Assembly (NCBI RefSeq): GCF_041107455.1
Contig: NZ_JBGBPY010000002.1
Location: 1 to 59,143, forward strand
Reading direction: 5' to 3'
Source: Rhodanobacter humi
GTDB taxonomy: Bacteria > Pseudomonadota > Gammaproteobacteria > Xanthomonadales > Rhodanobacteraceae
DNA length: 59,143 nucleotides
Below are positions 14,402 through 23,990 of the stretch, piece after piece. A program made the position numbers and the translations under genes. A model generated the notes under the pieces. The model saw only the letters and a list, made by a program, of their open reading frames with translations, did not search any database and had not been told where the DNA came from. Each line of letters begins with the position of its first letter. Positions within the stretch are counted from its first letter, which is position 1.

Positions 14402-15172
14402 ATGCTTGACTTTGCCATGCTTGCGCAGCAATGCGCCCCTCTTGTGGATCACAGAACGCTCGCCGCCGTGGTGAGCGTGGAATCGGGAAGGAACCCCTAC
14501 GCCATCGGCGTGGTCGATGGCCATCTGGTTCGCCAGCCGCGCAACCTGGATGAGGCCGTGGCAACGGCCGAAGCCTTGGAACAAGGCGGCTGGAACTTCT
14601 CGGTCGGAATCGCCCAGGTCAATAAAAAGAACCTAGACAAGAACGGTGTCAGCTACGCGCAAGCATTCGACGCCTGCAAGAATCTCAACCTCGGCGCGCA
14701 GATCCTGAAAGACTGCTACCAACGCGCCCAAGTCCGGTTTCCGGATCAGCAGGCCGCTCTGCAGGCGGCTTTCAGCTGCTACTACTCGGGGAACTTCACG
14801 CGAGGCTTCCGGCCTGACAAGGCGGGTCAGCCAAGCTACGTGGCGAAGGTGCTGGCTCAAGCGACGGGGACGGCGCAGCCGATCCCTGTCGTTCCGGCAG
14901 TTTCAGGTTCGGCGCAGAGCGCGCCCAAGCCGGCGAAGCCGCCGTTACCTCCGGCCGATCATTCGTCGGTGATGATGGATACCACCAGCAAGCCCGAAGA
15001 CAGCGCAGCGCTCGACGCTGAGCCGCCCGATCACGCGCCCGTGCTTTTTCATCGAGCAGCCCCACCGGCTCCAGAGCCGGCCGTCGACAAGGCTCCGGCG
15101 ACACCAGTCAACGATGCCACGACGGCAATCAATCCGACGGACGCTAACGTCCGGCACGTCCGGGTTTATTGA
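14402..15172 (+). CDS. virB1: VirB1-like lytic transglycosylase
   Basis: A 256-aa protein. Residues ~1-160 form a VirB1-type transglycosylase domain, with catalytic Glu in VVSVESGRNPYAIG (near residue 28) and a GIAQVNKKNL motif. A Pro/Ala-rich C-terminal tail of ~90 residues follows. No obvious signal peptide is visible. It opens peptidoglycan for assembly of the transfer channel. It is the first gene under operator b and is followed 10 bp later by a topoisomerase gene, so wall-opening and DNA processing share one transcript. Confidence 0.85.
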   Translation: MLDFAMLAQQCAPLVDHRTLAAVVSVESGRNPYAIGVVDGHLVRQPRNLDEAVATAEALEQGGWNFSVGIAQVNKKNLDKNGVSYAQAFDACKNLNLGAQILKDCYQRAQVRFPDQQAALQAAFSCYYSGNFTRGFRPDKAGQPSYVAKVLAQATGTAQPIPVVPAVSGSAQSAPKPAKPPLPPADHSSVMMDTTSKPEDSAALDAEPPDHAPVLFHRAAPPAPEPAVDKAPATPVNDATTAINPTDANVRHVRVY

Positions 15173-15182
15173 GGGGTACGCG

Positions 15183-17528
15183 ATGAAGTTGATGGTGGTG
15201 GAAAGCCCTAACAAGGTGAAGAAGATCGCCAGCATCCTCGGTGATGGCTGGCAGGTTGAAGCGAGCGCTGGCCACGTCCGCGACTTGCCTAAGCGTGAGC
15301 TGGGCATCGAGGGCGAAGGCTACGAGCTGCAGTACGAGTTCATTCCGCCTGCACCAATTCCCGGATCACCAGGGCGGTTCTTTCCGGGCGGTGAGGCCCG
15401 CGTCGGCAGGATCGCGCAGAAAGCGCGGCAGGCCGACACGGTGTATCTGGCGACCGACCCGGATCGCGAAGGGGAAGCTATCGCGTGGCACCTGAAAGAC
15501 GCTCTCGACCTGCAGGAGTCGGAGTATCAACGGGTGACGTTCAATGAAATCACGGCTGAAGGCGTCCGTAAGGCCGTGGCGAGCCCGCGCCGGATCGACA
15601 TGCAACTTGTCCACGCGCAGGAAGCACGTCGGGCACTGGATCGGATTGTTGGCTACATGGTGTCGCCTCTGCTGTCCGATCAGCTAGGGATGCCTGTATC
15701 TGCTGGGCGGGTGCAGAGCCCCGCCGTTCGGTTGGTGGTGGATCGCGAACGCGAGATTCAGGCCTTCTGCGAGACGAACCACTTCGGTGCGCGAGTGAGC
15801 TTCGACGGCGGCGCATGGACGGCGGACTGGAACACTAAGCCGTTTCTGGAAGCCGATCAGAAGTACCTGCTCGATGAGGCATTGGCCGCCCGGGCGGCAG
15901 CTTGTCGCGATTTCAGGGTGGTGGCGAGCGAGACGACAGCGCAGGCAGAAGCGCCACCGTCGCCGTTCTCAACGGCATTGCTGCTGCAGGCGGCGAGCGT
16001 AACCTTGAAGTTCGACCCGGAAGCGACGGCGAAGCTCGCGCAAAAGCTGTTCGAGCAGGGTGTCATCACGTACATCCGCACGGATAGCGTGAACTTCAGC
16101 GAGGAAGCTATTGCGGAGCTGCGCGCCTACGGCCAAGCCAAAGGCTGGGCGCTGCCGGCGTCGCCGCGCCGGTTCAAGGCCAAGGGCGACGCGCAAGAGG
16201 CGCATGAGGCCATTCGCCCGACTCATATCGAAGCGGTTGAAGCGGGCGAGACGGCAGACGAACAAGCGCTTTACCGCTTGATCTGGCTACGCTCAATGGC
16301 GTCCCAACTGGCGGACGCCCGCTATTCGGTGAACACGGTCGACCTGCAGGCGCAGAGCGGTAGCGAAACCTTTGACTTCCGGGCGAAGGGCCGGGTCATG
16401 GTGGATCAGGGATGGCGTGTATTGACGGCCATCGACGCTGCTGAAGATCCGGACGCCGGCAACGACGACGACGACGATGTTGCAGCAGGCGGCGGCAAGG
16501 TTCCGAAGCTGGACGCCGGCAGCGCGAAGCAAGCTGACGGTGGCCAACTGCTGAAGAAACGGACAAAGCCGCCAACGCGTTACACGAAAGCGAGCTTGAT
16601 TAAAAAGCTCGAAGCGTGCGGCATCGGCCGCCCGGCGACGTACCCGGCGATCATGGGCAATGTCATGGCGAAGGGGTACCTGGCGGAAGCGAAACGCTTC
16701 CTGTCGCCGACGAAGATCGGCGGCGAACTGGTCGATACCCTGGTCAAAGGACAGTTCGGTTTCATCGAGCTGCCCTTTACGAAAGGCCTGGAAGAGGATC
16801 TTGACCAGATCGCCGAAGGCAGGCGCACTTATACCGCGGTCGTGGGCGAAGCCTACGGCCAGCTTCAGCGCGAAATGGCGGGCGTTGCGGCGAGCGGTGC
16901 GCTCGCTCCGCGCCACCCTTGTCCTAAGTGCGGCAAACCACTTCGCCGCGCATCCAAGGACGGCCGCAACTACTGGTATTGCACGGCGTACAAGGATGGC
17001 TGCAATACCTTCATGGACGATGCAGACGGGGAGCCGGTGGCCCGCAAGGAATACGCGTGCCCGGAGTGCAGCGCGGCGCTACGCCGCTATCAACGCAAGG
17101 ACGCGGCAGGGAAGCCAATGAAGGCGTTCGGCTGGTTCTGCACGAATGACGAGTGCAAGACGTTCATGGACGACGACAACGGCAAGCCTGTCGAAAAGAC
17201 CGTGCATCTCTGCGACAAGTGCCAAGGTGAGCTGCGGCGCTACCAGAAGAAAGACAAGGTGACCGGGAACCCGGTGAATGCGTTCGGCTGGTTCTGCACC
17301 ACGGAAGGGTGCAAAACGTACTGCGACGATGCGGGCGGAAAGCCCGTCAAGAGTCAATCGTGCCCGGCGTGCAAGTCGGAGCTTCGCCGCTACCAAAAGA
17401 AGGACAAGGCCACCGGGAAGCCTCTGAAGGCGTTCGGCTGGTTCTGTACGAATACAGGGTGCAAGACCTTCATGGACGACAAAGGGGGGCGGCCTGTAAA
17501 GGCGGCTAAAAAGGGGAAACGGGGCTAG
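15183..17528 (+). CDS. Type IA DNA topoisomerase with four zinc-ribbon repeats
   Basis: A 781-aa enzyme. The N-terminal Toprim domain (MKLMVVESPNKVKKI, and later DPDREGEAIAWHL with the metal-binding acids) and the active site GVITYIRTDSV (Tyr about residue 297) are intact. Residues ~580-775 hold four tandem Cys4 zinc ribbons with a repeated FGWFCT motif. It relaxes or decatenates DNA and is typical of PromA/IncP-like plasmids, where a topoisomerase sits with transfer genes. ATG 15183 is preceded by GAGGGG. The acidic run NDDDDDV near residue 435 is a linker. Confidence 0.9.
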   Translation: MKLMVVESPNKVKKIASILGDGWQVEASAGHVRDLPKRELGIEGEGYELQYEFIPPAPIPGSPGRFFPGGEARVGRIAQKARQADTVYLATDPDREGEAIAWHLKDALDLQESEYQRVTFNEITAEGVRKAVASPRRIDMQLVHAQEARRALDRIVGYMVSPLLSDQLGMPVSAGRVQSPAVRLVVDREREIQAFCETNHFGARVSFDGGAWTADWNTKPFLEADQKYLLDEALAARAAACRDFRVVASETTAQAEAPPSPFSTALLLQAASVTLKFDPEATAKLAQKLFEQGVITYIRTDSVNFSEEAIAELRAYGQAKGWALPASPRRFKAKGDAQEAHEAIRPTHIEAVEAGETADEQALYRLIWLRSMASQLADARYSVNTVDLQAQSGSETFDFRAKGRVMVDQGWRVLTAIDAAEDPDAGNDDDDDVAAGGGKVPKLDAGSAKQADGGQLLKKRTKPPTRYTKASLIKKLEACGIGRPATYPAIMGNVMAKGYLAEAKRFLSPTKIGGELVDTLVKGQFGFIELPFTKGLEEDLDQIAEGRRTYTAVVGEAYGQLQREMAGVAASGALAPRHPCPKCGKPLRRASKDGRNYWYCTAYKDGCNTFMDDADGEPVARKEYACPECSAALRRYQRKDAAGKPMKAFGWFCTNDECKTFMDDDNGKPVEKTVHLCDKCQGELRRYQKKDKVTGNPVNAFGWFCTTEGCKTYCDDAGGKPVKSQSCPACKSELRRYQKKDKATGKPLKAFGWFCTNTGCKTFMDDKGGRPVKAAKKGKRG

Positions 17529-17539
17529 TTCCGCATCTA

Positions 17540-17558
17540 CCAAAATACTATATTTTGG
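17540..17558. promoter_or_regulatory. 19-bp palindromic operator c
   Basis: CCAAAAT-ACTAT-ATTTTGG, perfectly symmetric outer arms. It starts 11 bp after the topoisomerase stop and about 120 bp before virB2, so it should control the virB2-virB6 operon. Confidence 0.8.
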
Positions 17559-17681
17559 TATACGATGCAGGGGCATCCGGAACCGTTTGAACAAGGGGGA
17601 TCGCGATGCGGATTGACTGACTGGAAGCTACAGGCGAACGGGTGTTCGTCTCTCACTCTTAGAACCGAATAGGAGCAACAA

Positions 17682-17975
17682 ATGGAAACTGTGAAGAAGC
17701 ATGGCGTCTCTACCCTGGTGATGTTCGCGCTGCTGTGCCTGTGCGTCGTCGAACCGGCGTTCGCACAAGGCGGCTTGGACAAGGTGAATACCTTCGCCCA
17801 GAACATCCAATCCATCCTGACGGGTGTCAGCATCACGGTGGTGACCATCGCGATCATCTGGGCGGGCTACAAGTTCCTCTTCGCCCATGCCCAGCTCGGC
17901 GAGATCATCAAGATCGTGGCCGGTGGCTTGCTGATCGGCGGCGCTTCCGCGCTCGCTGGCTACCTGTTGAGCTAA
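17682..17975 (+). CDS. virB2: VirB2 major pilin
   Basis: A 97-aa prepilin. It has a long signal peptide ending near AFAQGG (about residue 29), then two hydrophobic helices separated by a short polar loop (FLFAHAQLGE), the VirB2/TrbC layout. It forms the conjugative pilus. A ribosome site (AGGAG) lies 6-10 bp upstream. First gene of the virB2-3-4-5-eexN-virB6 operon. Confidence 0.9.
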   Translation: METVKKHGVSTLVMFALLCLCVVEPAFAQGGLDKVNTFAQNIQSILTGVSITVVTIAIIWAGYKFLFAHAQLGEIIKIVAGGLLIGGASALAGYLLS

Positions 17976-17988
17976 GGGAGCAATCGCG

Positions 17989-18297
17989 ATGATCCGACGA
18001 GACCCGCTGTTTAAGGGATGCACTCGGCCGGCGATGGTGTTCGGTGTCCCTCTGACGCCGCTGGTTCTCGTCGCCCTTCCCGTGATCCTGCTCGCGATTT
18101 GGGTCAATTTCCTGTTGGCCCTAGCGCTCATTCCCATCGTGATCGCGATGAAGGTGTTCGCAAAAGCTGACCCCAACAAGTTCCGACTGCATGCGTTGCG
18201 GTTGTGGTGCCGGTTCCTCCCGCACCGCAACCGCAACGGCTTGTTCTGGAAAGCCAGCACCTACAGCCCCATCGCCTTCCAAAAGAGAAAGGGATAG
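17989..18297 (+). CDS. virB3: VirB3 inner-membrane channel protein
   Basis: A 102-aa protein with one double-span hydrophobic region (residues ~25-55) and the VirB3 N-terminal signature (RDPLFKGCTRPAMVFGVPLT). It works with VirB4 in pilus assembly. GGGAG precedes the ATG. virB4 starts 4 bp after its stop. Confidence 0.9.
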   Translation: MIRRDPLFKGCTRPAMVFGVPLTPLVLVALPVILLAIWVNFLLALALIPIVIAMKVFAKADPNKFRLHALRLWCRFLPHRNRNGLFWKASTYSPIAFQKRKG

Positions 18298-18301
18298 CCG
18301 C

Positions 18302-20809
18302 ATGTCTGCACTGCCGAAGTATTTCAACCAAGTGAACGGGGAAAGGGCGTCCGCGCCCTTTATCCCGTTTTCGGCGCATGTGTCGCCGAATACGATCATC
18401 ACCAAGGATGGTGATTTCATGCGTATCTGGAAGGTGGGCGGGGTCACGCACGAAAGCGCCGATCCGGCCGACGTGCAGCTGCGCATGGATGGCCTGAACA
18501 CGATGCTGCGAAGCATCGGAAAGGATGGCGACCACGTTGCCATCTGGACGCATCAGGTGCGCCGGAAAACATCGGATCGCCTGGTCGCGGCGTTCGAGAA
18601 CGCGTTTTGCAAGGGGCTCGATGACAAGTATTACGACTCGCTGGCCGGCTACCGCATGATGGCCAACGAGCTGTATTTGACGCTGGTGTACCGGCCCGCC
18701 CCTTCGCGGGCGGAGCGGTCGCTGGTGAAGGCTTCTCGCCGGTCGCTCGATCAGATCCTTCAGGATCAGCGCGTGGCGCTACGGAAGCTCGATGACCTGG
18801 CATTTCAGGTCGAGGCGCAGATGCGCAAATACGATCTGAACGAGCTGACGTGCTACGACGATCCGAAAGCCGGCACCTGCTCGGAAATGCTGACGTTCCT
18901 GCATTTCCTGCTGACTGGTCAGTGGCAGAAGGTTCGCCTGCCACGCGTACCGCTCGATGAATACCTGGGCAACGCACAGATTTTCGCCGGTACCGAAACC
19001 ATCGAGCTGCGCACGCCAGTGCGCAGCCGTTACGCGCAAGGCATGGACTTTCTGGACTACACGGCGGGCACGGAGCCGGGGTTCCTCAACGACTTGATGT
19101 ATCAGGACTACGAGTACGTCCTGACACAATCCTTCAGTTTCAAGAGCAAGGTCGACGCCCAAAAGGCGCTCGAAAAGCAGCAAAAACAGCTGCAGAACAC
19201 TGAAGACGGTTCGGCGCAGCAGATGATGGAAATTTCTGTCGCGGTCGATCAGTTGATCCAGGGCGAGTTCGTCATGGGTGAGTACCACTTCACCCTGCTG
19301 GTGTTCGGTGACACGGTGGATGAAGTTCGCGAGAACATCACCTCGGCGATGGCGATCTGCTCGGAGCGGGGCTTTACGCCCGCACTGGTCAACATCGCCA
19401 CGGAAGCCGCCTTTTGGGCGCAGCTGCCGTGCAACTGGTTCTATCGCCCGCGCGTTCCGCTGATTACCAGCAAGAACTTCGCTGGGCTATCGAGCTTCCA
19501 TAACTTCCTAAGCGGCAAGCGCGACGGAAATCCGTGGGGGCAGGCGGTGTCGCTGCTGAAAACGCCGTCCGGCCAGCCGCTCTACATGAATTTCCACTAT
19601 GCGAAGGGCGACGAAGACGCCTTCGACAAGAAGCTGCTGGGTAACACGCGGATCATCGGCCAGTCCGGTGCTGGCAAGACGGTGTTGATGAACTTCCTGC
19701 TCTGCCAAGCGCAGAAGTTCAAATACAAGGCTCCGAAGGGCTACACGGACGTGTTCTTCGACAAGGATCGCGGCGCGGAGCTTGCCGTGAGGGCCATTGG
19801 TGGCAAGTACCTGGCTATCAAGAATGGCGAGCCTACCGGCTTCAATCCGTTCCAGATGGAGTCAACGCCGGAGAACCTTGGCTTTCTTGAGGAACTGGTG
19901 AAGTTCCTCGTTACGCGTGACGGCAGCCGCATCAGCGCGGTCGACGATCAGCGGATCTCTGAAGCGGTAAAGACGGTGATGGCGATGCCGAAGTCCCTGC
20001 GCCGGCTGTCCATCGTTCTGCAGAACATCACCGAAGGCACAAGCAAGGAAGAGCGCGAGAACAGCGTGGTGCGCCGGCTGGCGAAGTGGTGCGTCGACGA
20101 TGGTTACGGGAAGCGTGGGGCGCTCTGGTGGGTGCTGGACAACGTGGAGGACAAGATCGACTTCACTACGCACACCAGCTACGGATTCGACGGTACCGAC
20201 TTCCTGGACAATGCTGACGTCCGCACGCCGATTTCCATGTACCTGCTGCATCGCATGGAAACGGTGATCGACGGCCGCCGCTTCATCTACTTCATGGATG
20301 AGGCTTGGAAGTGGGTCGACGATCCGGCCTTCTCGGAGTTCGCGGGCAACAAGCAGTTGACTATCCGTAAGCAGAACGGCCTTGGCGTGTTCGCCACGCA
20401 GATGCCCAGCAGCTTGCTCAAGTCGCCGATTGCGGCGCAGTTGGTGCAGCAGGTGGCTACGGAAATCTACCTTCCAAATCCGAAGGCGGATTTCCACGAA
20501 TACACCGAAGGCTTCAAGGTGACGGAAGCGGAATTTGAGATTATCAAAAGCCTCGGCGAGGAAAGCCGCATGTTCCTCGTAAAGCAGGGCCACAATTCCG
20601 CCCTGGCACACCTCGACCTGTCCCCGACTCGCGATGAAGACGGGAAGGTGATCGTCGATTTCGACGATGAGCTTTCGATCCTTTCCGGCAGTAGCGACAA
20701 CATTGAAATGCTCGACCAGATTCTTAGCGAAGTCGGGGAAGACCCGGATCGCTGGGTTCCCGTGTTCCACGAACGGCGCAAGGCTCGACGCGCCAATTCC
20801 AAGTCCTGA
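18302..20809 (+). CDS. virB4: VirB4 transfer ATPase
   Basis: An 835-aa ATPase of usual VirB4/TrbE length. Walker A GQSGAGKT lies near residue 455 and Walker B FIYFMDEAW near residue 660. It powers pilin extraction and substrate transfer at the base of the channel. ATG 18302 follows virB3 closely. It appears full length without odd features. Confidence 0.95.
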   Translation: MSALPKYFNQVNGERASAPFIPFSAHVSPNTIITKDGDFMRIWKVGGVTHESADPADVQLRMDGLNTMLRSIGKDGDHVAIWTHQVRRKTSDRLVAAFENAFCKGLDDKYYDSLAGYRMMANELYLTLVYRPAPSRAERSLVKASRRSLDQILQDQRVALRKLDDLAFQVEAQMRKYDLNELTCYDDPKAGTCSEMLTFLHFLLTGQWQKVRLPRVPLDEYLGNAQIFAGTETIELRTPVRSRYAQGMDFLDYTAGTEPGFLNDLMYQDYEYVLTQSFSFKSKVDAQKALEKQQKQLQNTEDGSAQQMMEISVAVDQLIQGEFVMGEYHFTLLVFGDTVDEVRENITSAMAICSERGFTPALVNIATEAAFWAQLPCNWFYRPRVPLITSKNFAGLSSFHNFLSGKRDGNPWGQAVSLLKTPSGQPLYMNFHYAKGDEDAFDKKLLGNTRIIGQSGAGKTVLMNFLLCQAQKFKYKAPKGYTDVFFDKDRGAELAVRAIGGKYLAIKNGEPTGFNPFQMESTPENLGFLEELVKFLVTRDGSRISAVDDQRISEAVKTVMAMPKSLRRLSIVLQNITEGTSKEERENSVVRRLAKWCVDDGYGKRGALWWVLDNVEDKIDFTTHTSYGFDGTDFLDNADVRTPISMYLLHRMETVIDGRRFIYFMDEAWKWVDDPAFSEFAGNKQLTIRKQNGLGVFATQMPSSLLKSPIAAQLVQQVATEIYLPNPKADFHEYTEGFKVTEAEFEIIKSLGEESRMFLVKQGHNSALAHLDLSPTRDEDGKVIVDFDDELSILSGSSDNIEMLDQILSEVGEDPDRWVPVFHERRKARRANSKS

Positions 20810-20829
20810 AGCGCAGAAGGAGTTCGCAT

Positions 20830-21552
20830 ATGAAAAGGGTAGCTCTATCGTCGTTCGTCGCGCTGGCAGTCGGCTTTTCGGCCGGTGCATTTGCTCAAAT
20901 CCCGGTCACCGACGTGGCCAACATCACGCAAGACGCAATGAACCAAGCAGCCAACATCGCGCAGTACATTGCGCAAGTTGAGCAACTGAAGATGCAGGTT
21001 CAGCAGCAGATTCAGCAGTACAAGGCGCTGACCGGCAGCCGGAACCTAGGCGACATTTTCAACGATCCGAAGTACCGCCAGTACCTCCCGGCAGATTGGC
21101 AACAGGTCTACGACAAGGTGAAGACCGGGGGCTATGCCGGCCTCACGGGAAGCGCGCAGTCGATCTACGAACAGAACCACATCTACGACGCCTGCGCGTC
21201 GATCCAGATCAGCGACCAGCGGAGCGTTTGCGAGCAGCAGGCGACGAAGCCGGCCATCGACCAGGGCATGGCAATGGACGCCTACGACACGGCCACCAGC
21301 CGCCTTGACCAAATCGAACAGCTGAGCAAGCAGATCAACTCGACGGACGATCCGAAAGCCATTGCGGAGCTGCAAGGGCGCATCGCGACCGAACAGGCCG
21401 CTATCAACAACGAGCAAACCAAGTTGCAGCTGTACCAGATGGTGGCCGATGCGCAGGACAAGATTCAGGAGCAGCGCGAGAACGAAATCAATGCGCGTAC
21501 CTGGGCGGCGCGTGGCGGCATCAAGGCAACTGCCCCGACGTTTGGCAATTGA
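20830..21552 (+). CDS. virB5: VirB5 minor pilin
   Basis: A 240-aa exported protein. The signal peptide ends at AGAFAQIP (about residue 23). A long helical, Gln-rich region (QVEQLKMQVQQQIQQYKAL) follows, as in VirB5/TraC pilus-tip proteins. It is preceded by AAGGAG. It lies in the expected virB4-virB5 order. Confidence 0.88.
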   Translation: MKRVALSSFVALAVGFSAGAFAQIPVTDVANITQDAMNQAANIAQYIAQVEQLKMQVQQQIQQYKALTGSRNLGDIFNDPKYRQYLPADWQQVYDKVKTGGYAGLTGSAQSIYEQNHIYDACASIQISDQRSVCEQQATKPAIDQGMAMDAYDTATSRLDQIEQLSKQINSTDDPKAIAELQGRIATEQAAINNEQTKLQLYQMVADAQDKIQEQRENEINARTWAARGGIKATAPTFGN

Positions 21553-21596
21553 GTCCACCGGCTACGGCCATAACCCGATTTTGGAAGGAACGAGTG

Positions 21597-21881
21597 ATGA
21601 AGAACACGAACCGAGTGCTGTTGGTTATGGCCGTAGTGGTGGGCTTGTCAGCGTGCGGGCCGAAAGAGCCCGTCCAGACCGTGGACTGGTACAAGGCGCA
21701 CGACGTGGAGCGCAAGGCGATGGTCGATCGCTGCAAGGCCAATCCGGGGGAACTGGAGAACACCCCGAACTGCGTCAACGCCACCGATGCCGCTAATGCC
21801 CTGGTGTGGTCGTCGAAGGGCGGCATCAGCGGCGTGAAGGCTCCCACGTTCGGCCAGAAGCCGAAGCCGACGAAGGAGTAG
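21597..21881 (+). CDS. eexN: EexN-family entry-exclusion lipoprotein
   Basis: A 94-aa lipoprotein: the signal peptide ends in a lipobox (VGLSACG), followed by a short soluble domain with two more Cys (DRCKANPGELENTPNCVNA) typical of EexN proteins. These reduce redundant DNA entry into cells already carrying the plasmid. It sits between virB5 and virB6, the usual place in IncN/PromA-like systems. GGAAGGA precedes the ATG. Confidence 0.85.
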   Translation: MKNTNRVLLVMAVVVGLSACGPKEPVQTVDWYKAHDVERKAMVDRCKANPGELENTPNCVNATDAANALVWSSKGGISGVKAPTFGQKPKPTKE

Positions 21882-21884
21882 GTC

Positions 21885-22988
21885 ATGGCAGACCCTATGG
21901 TGATTTTCCAATTCATCGGCGAGACGGTACAAAACGCAACGGATGCGTTTGTGTCGCCGGCAGCGGCGCAGCTTATCTATGCCCTGAAACTGACGGCTAT
22001 TGCGGGCATGGGCCTGTACTTCACCCTCATGGGCTACATGATCTCGACCGGAGCGGTGCAGGAATCGTTTTACACGTTCCTCAAGACGTGCCTAAAAACG
22101 ATTGTGGTGGCCGCCTTCGCGCTGAACGTCGATACCTATACGACGTGGGTAATGGGCGGCTTCCACGGCCTGCAGAGCGGCCTTGCGCAAGCGATGGATA
22201 CATCCGGGTCGGTCACCTCCGATCCGCAGACGATTTACAAGACACTGGATGATTCGTTCAACAAGGGCATGGATCTGGTCGGCGCGGCGTTCCAGAATTC
22301 CGATGCCGCGGGCTGGCGTCACATGGGAACGTGCCTTGCCTGGATGATCGCGGGACTTGTGATCGCGATTGGTGTCGTGGTCATGCTGTTGCTTGGCGGT
22401 GCCGTGGTCATCATGGCGCAGTTTGGGCTTGCGATCATGCTCGCCATCGGCCCGCTCTTCATCATGTGCCTGCTCTGGCCGATGACAGCTCGCTTCTTCG
22501 ATACCTGGTTCGGGCAATGCCTGAATTACGTCCTGACGGTGGTATTCATTTCCATCGTCATGTCGTTCGCGATGGTGGCTTTCAACACCTTCATTGCGGG
22601 CGCGGATTTCGGCAACCCCGGCGATCAGAACCCCATGTTTGCGGCGCTTCAGATCGGGGCGCTGACCGGCGTCTTCTGCTGGATCATCCTGCAGGTACCC
22701 GCCAAGGCATCGGCGCTGGCCGGTGGCATGTCGATGGCTGCAATGGGTCTTCGGCACCTTGCGTCGCCGGTTGCTGCAGGCACCCGGATGACCAAGGGTG
22801 TCGGCAACCTGGTCAACCCGGTCAGCACTCGCCGGGATCTGCAGTCGGGAATGATGGCCAGCGGCACGCGACTGGATCACCTGGCGGCCGGCAATACCGT
22901 CCTGAACCCAGCGTACCGGCAGGCGCTACGGGAAAACCTAGGCCGCAATTGGGCACCGAAGCGCGGCGGTAAGGTGTCCAGGTCGTAA
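21885..22988 (+). CDS. virB6: VirB6 polytopic channel protein
   Basis: A 367-aa inner-membrane protein with at least six hydrophobic segments (for example VVMLLLGGAVVIMAQFGLAI) and the conserved WF-containing loop after LLWPMTARFFDTW, as in VirB6/TrbL. It forms part of the inner-membrane translocation pore. It starts 3 bp after eexN, ends the operon and is followed by a strong terminator. Confidence 0.92.
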   Translation: MADPMVIFQFIGETVQNATDAFVSPAAAQLIYALKLTAIAGMGLYFTLMGYMISTGAVQESFYTFLKTCLKTIVVAAFALNVDTYTTWVMGGFHGLQSGLAQAMDTSGSVTSDPQTIYKTLDDSFNKGMDLVGAAFQNSDAAGWRHMGTCLAWMIAGLVIAIGVVVMLLLGGAVVIMAQFGLAIMLAIGPLFIMCLLWPMTARFFDTWFGQCLNYVLTVVFISIVMSFAMVAFNTFIAGADFGNPGDQNPMFAALQIGALTGVFCWIILQVPAKASALAGGMSMAAMGLRHLASPVAAGTRMTKGVGNLVNPVSTRRDLQSGMMASGTRLDHLAAGNTVLNPAYRQALRENLGRNWAPKRGGKVSRS

Positions 22989-22994
22989 GACAGA

Positions 22995-23030
22995 AGCCGC
23001 CTCGATCCTCGGGTCGTGGCGGCTTTTTTT
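22995..23030 (+). terminator. Rho-independent terminator after virB6
   Basis: Stem AGCCGCC/GGCGGCT with a 16-base loop, followed by seven T. It separates the virB2-virB6 transcript from the virB7-virB11 transcript. Confidence 0.8.
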
Positions 23031-23044
23031 GTGCCGATGCTTGA

Positions 23045-23063
23045 CCAAGATTGTATATTTTGG
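23045..23063. promoter_or_regulatory. 19-bp palindromic operator d
   Basis: CCAAGAT-TGTAT-ATTTTGG. First of a tandem pair with only 3 bp between the two sites. Confidence 0.8.
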
Positions 23064-23066
23064 TTT

Positions 23067-23085
23067 CCAAGATGCTATATTTTGG
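23067..23085. promoter_or_regulatory. 19-bp palindromic operator e
   Basis: CCAAGAT-GCTAT-ATTTTGG. Second of the tandem pair, 24 bp before virB7. Centre-to-centre spacing with site d is 22 bp, about two helical turns, which would allow cooperative binding. Confidence 0.8.
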
Positions 23086-23109
23086 TCGTGCCAAAAACGG
23101 GATTTTCCA

Positions 23110-23274
23110 ATGAAGCGTTCCGCCGTGATTCTTCTGCTCTTGAGCCTTACCGCGTGCAGCCATGCGCCGCCTCGCGTGCCGATGCCACGCGGCCCGCGAG
23201 TGCCGATCAACGCACCTGCACCCGCGACCAGCACCGCCACACCCGCCACCCACTTTCACAAGCAAGGGGATTGA
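23110..23274 (+). CDS. virB7: VirB7-like lipoprotein
   Basis: A 54-aa lipoprotein: hydrophobic leader, lipobox LTACSH, then a Pro/Ala/Thr-rich tail. VirB7 anchors the outer-membrane core with VirB9. It was identified by size, lipobox and position directly before virB8. The sequence itself is poorly conserved in this family. Confidence 0.75.
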   Translation: MKRSAVILLLLSLTACSHAPPRVPMPRGPRVPINAPAPATSTATPATHFHKQGD

Positions 23275-23276
23275 CC

Positions 23277-23990
23277 ATGAAGTCGAACAAAAAGCCGCAG
23301 GATGCGAACCCTGCGAGCGAAAAGGATGTATTCGCGGGAGCCATGAATTGGGAAGCGTCGCGTATCCGGCAAATCGAGAAGTCGGAGCGTCGCGCTTGGC
23401 AAGTGGCGTTGACCTCGGTGGTCATCACGGGCCTGCTGGTTGCGGGGTTCGTCATGCTGATCCCGCTCAAGGAAACCGTGCCGTATCTGGTTCGGGTCGA
23501 CAGCGTTACCGGGGCCACGGACATTGTGAATGTCCTTGATACCCGGAAGGTGGAGTTCACCGAAGCCCTGCAGAAGGCCAACGTCGTCGACTACCTGCGC
23601 AGCCGGGAGACGTATGACTGGTTCACGCTGACGCCGAATTACAACAAGACGATGCTCATGTCCTCGCCTAGCGTAGGCAAGGATTTCGCCAACATGTTCG
23701 AGGGCAAGGACGCGGTGCAGAAGAAGTACGGCGCCTCTGTCCGGGTCAACGTCAACATCATCAGCGTGGTGCTTAGCGGGCACCAAAGCGCGACGATCCG
23801 GTTCACGAAGAACATCAAGCGAGTGGACGACGACGGCGACGGTCAGACCTCGCATTGGGTCGCCACCGTCGCCTACGAATACCGGCAAATCTCCCGCCTG
23901 AAAGAGGCGCAGACCTGGGACAACCCGACAGGGTTTGTCGTCACCAGCTATCGCGTGGATTCGGAAGTGTTTAACGGGGGTGCGCAATGA
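23277..23990 (+). CDS. virB8: VirB8 inner-membrane assembly protein
   Basis: A 237-aa protein with a short cytoplasmic N-terminus, one membrane segment (ALTSVVITGLLVAGFVMLIP, residues ~42-62) and a periplasmic NTF2-like domain. It nucleates the channel by contacting VirB9 and VirB10. It overlaps virB9 by 4 bp and starts 2 bp after virB7. Confidence 0.92.
   Translation: MKSNKKPQDANPASEKDVFAGAMNWEASRIRQIEKSERRAWQVALTSVVITGLLVAGFVMLIPLKETVPYLVRVDSVTGATDIVNVLDTRKVEFTEALQKANVVDYLRSRETYDWFTLTPNYNKTMLMSSPSVGKDFANMFEGKDAVQKKYGASVRVNVNIISVVLSGHQSATIRFTKNIKRVDDDGDGQTSHWVATVAYEYRQISRLKEAQTWDNPTGFVVTSYRVDSEVFNGGAQ

Noticed and set aside
22092-22880. Long minus-strand frame opposite virB6
   Set aside because: Composition is His/Arg/Asp-rich antisense shadow; virB6 is unambiguous.
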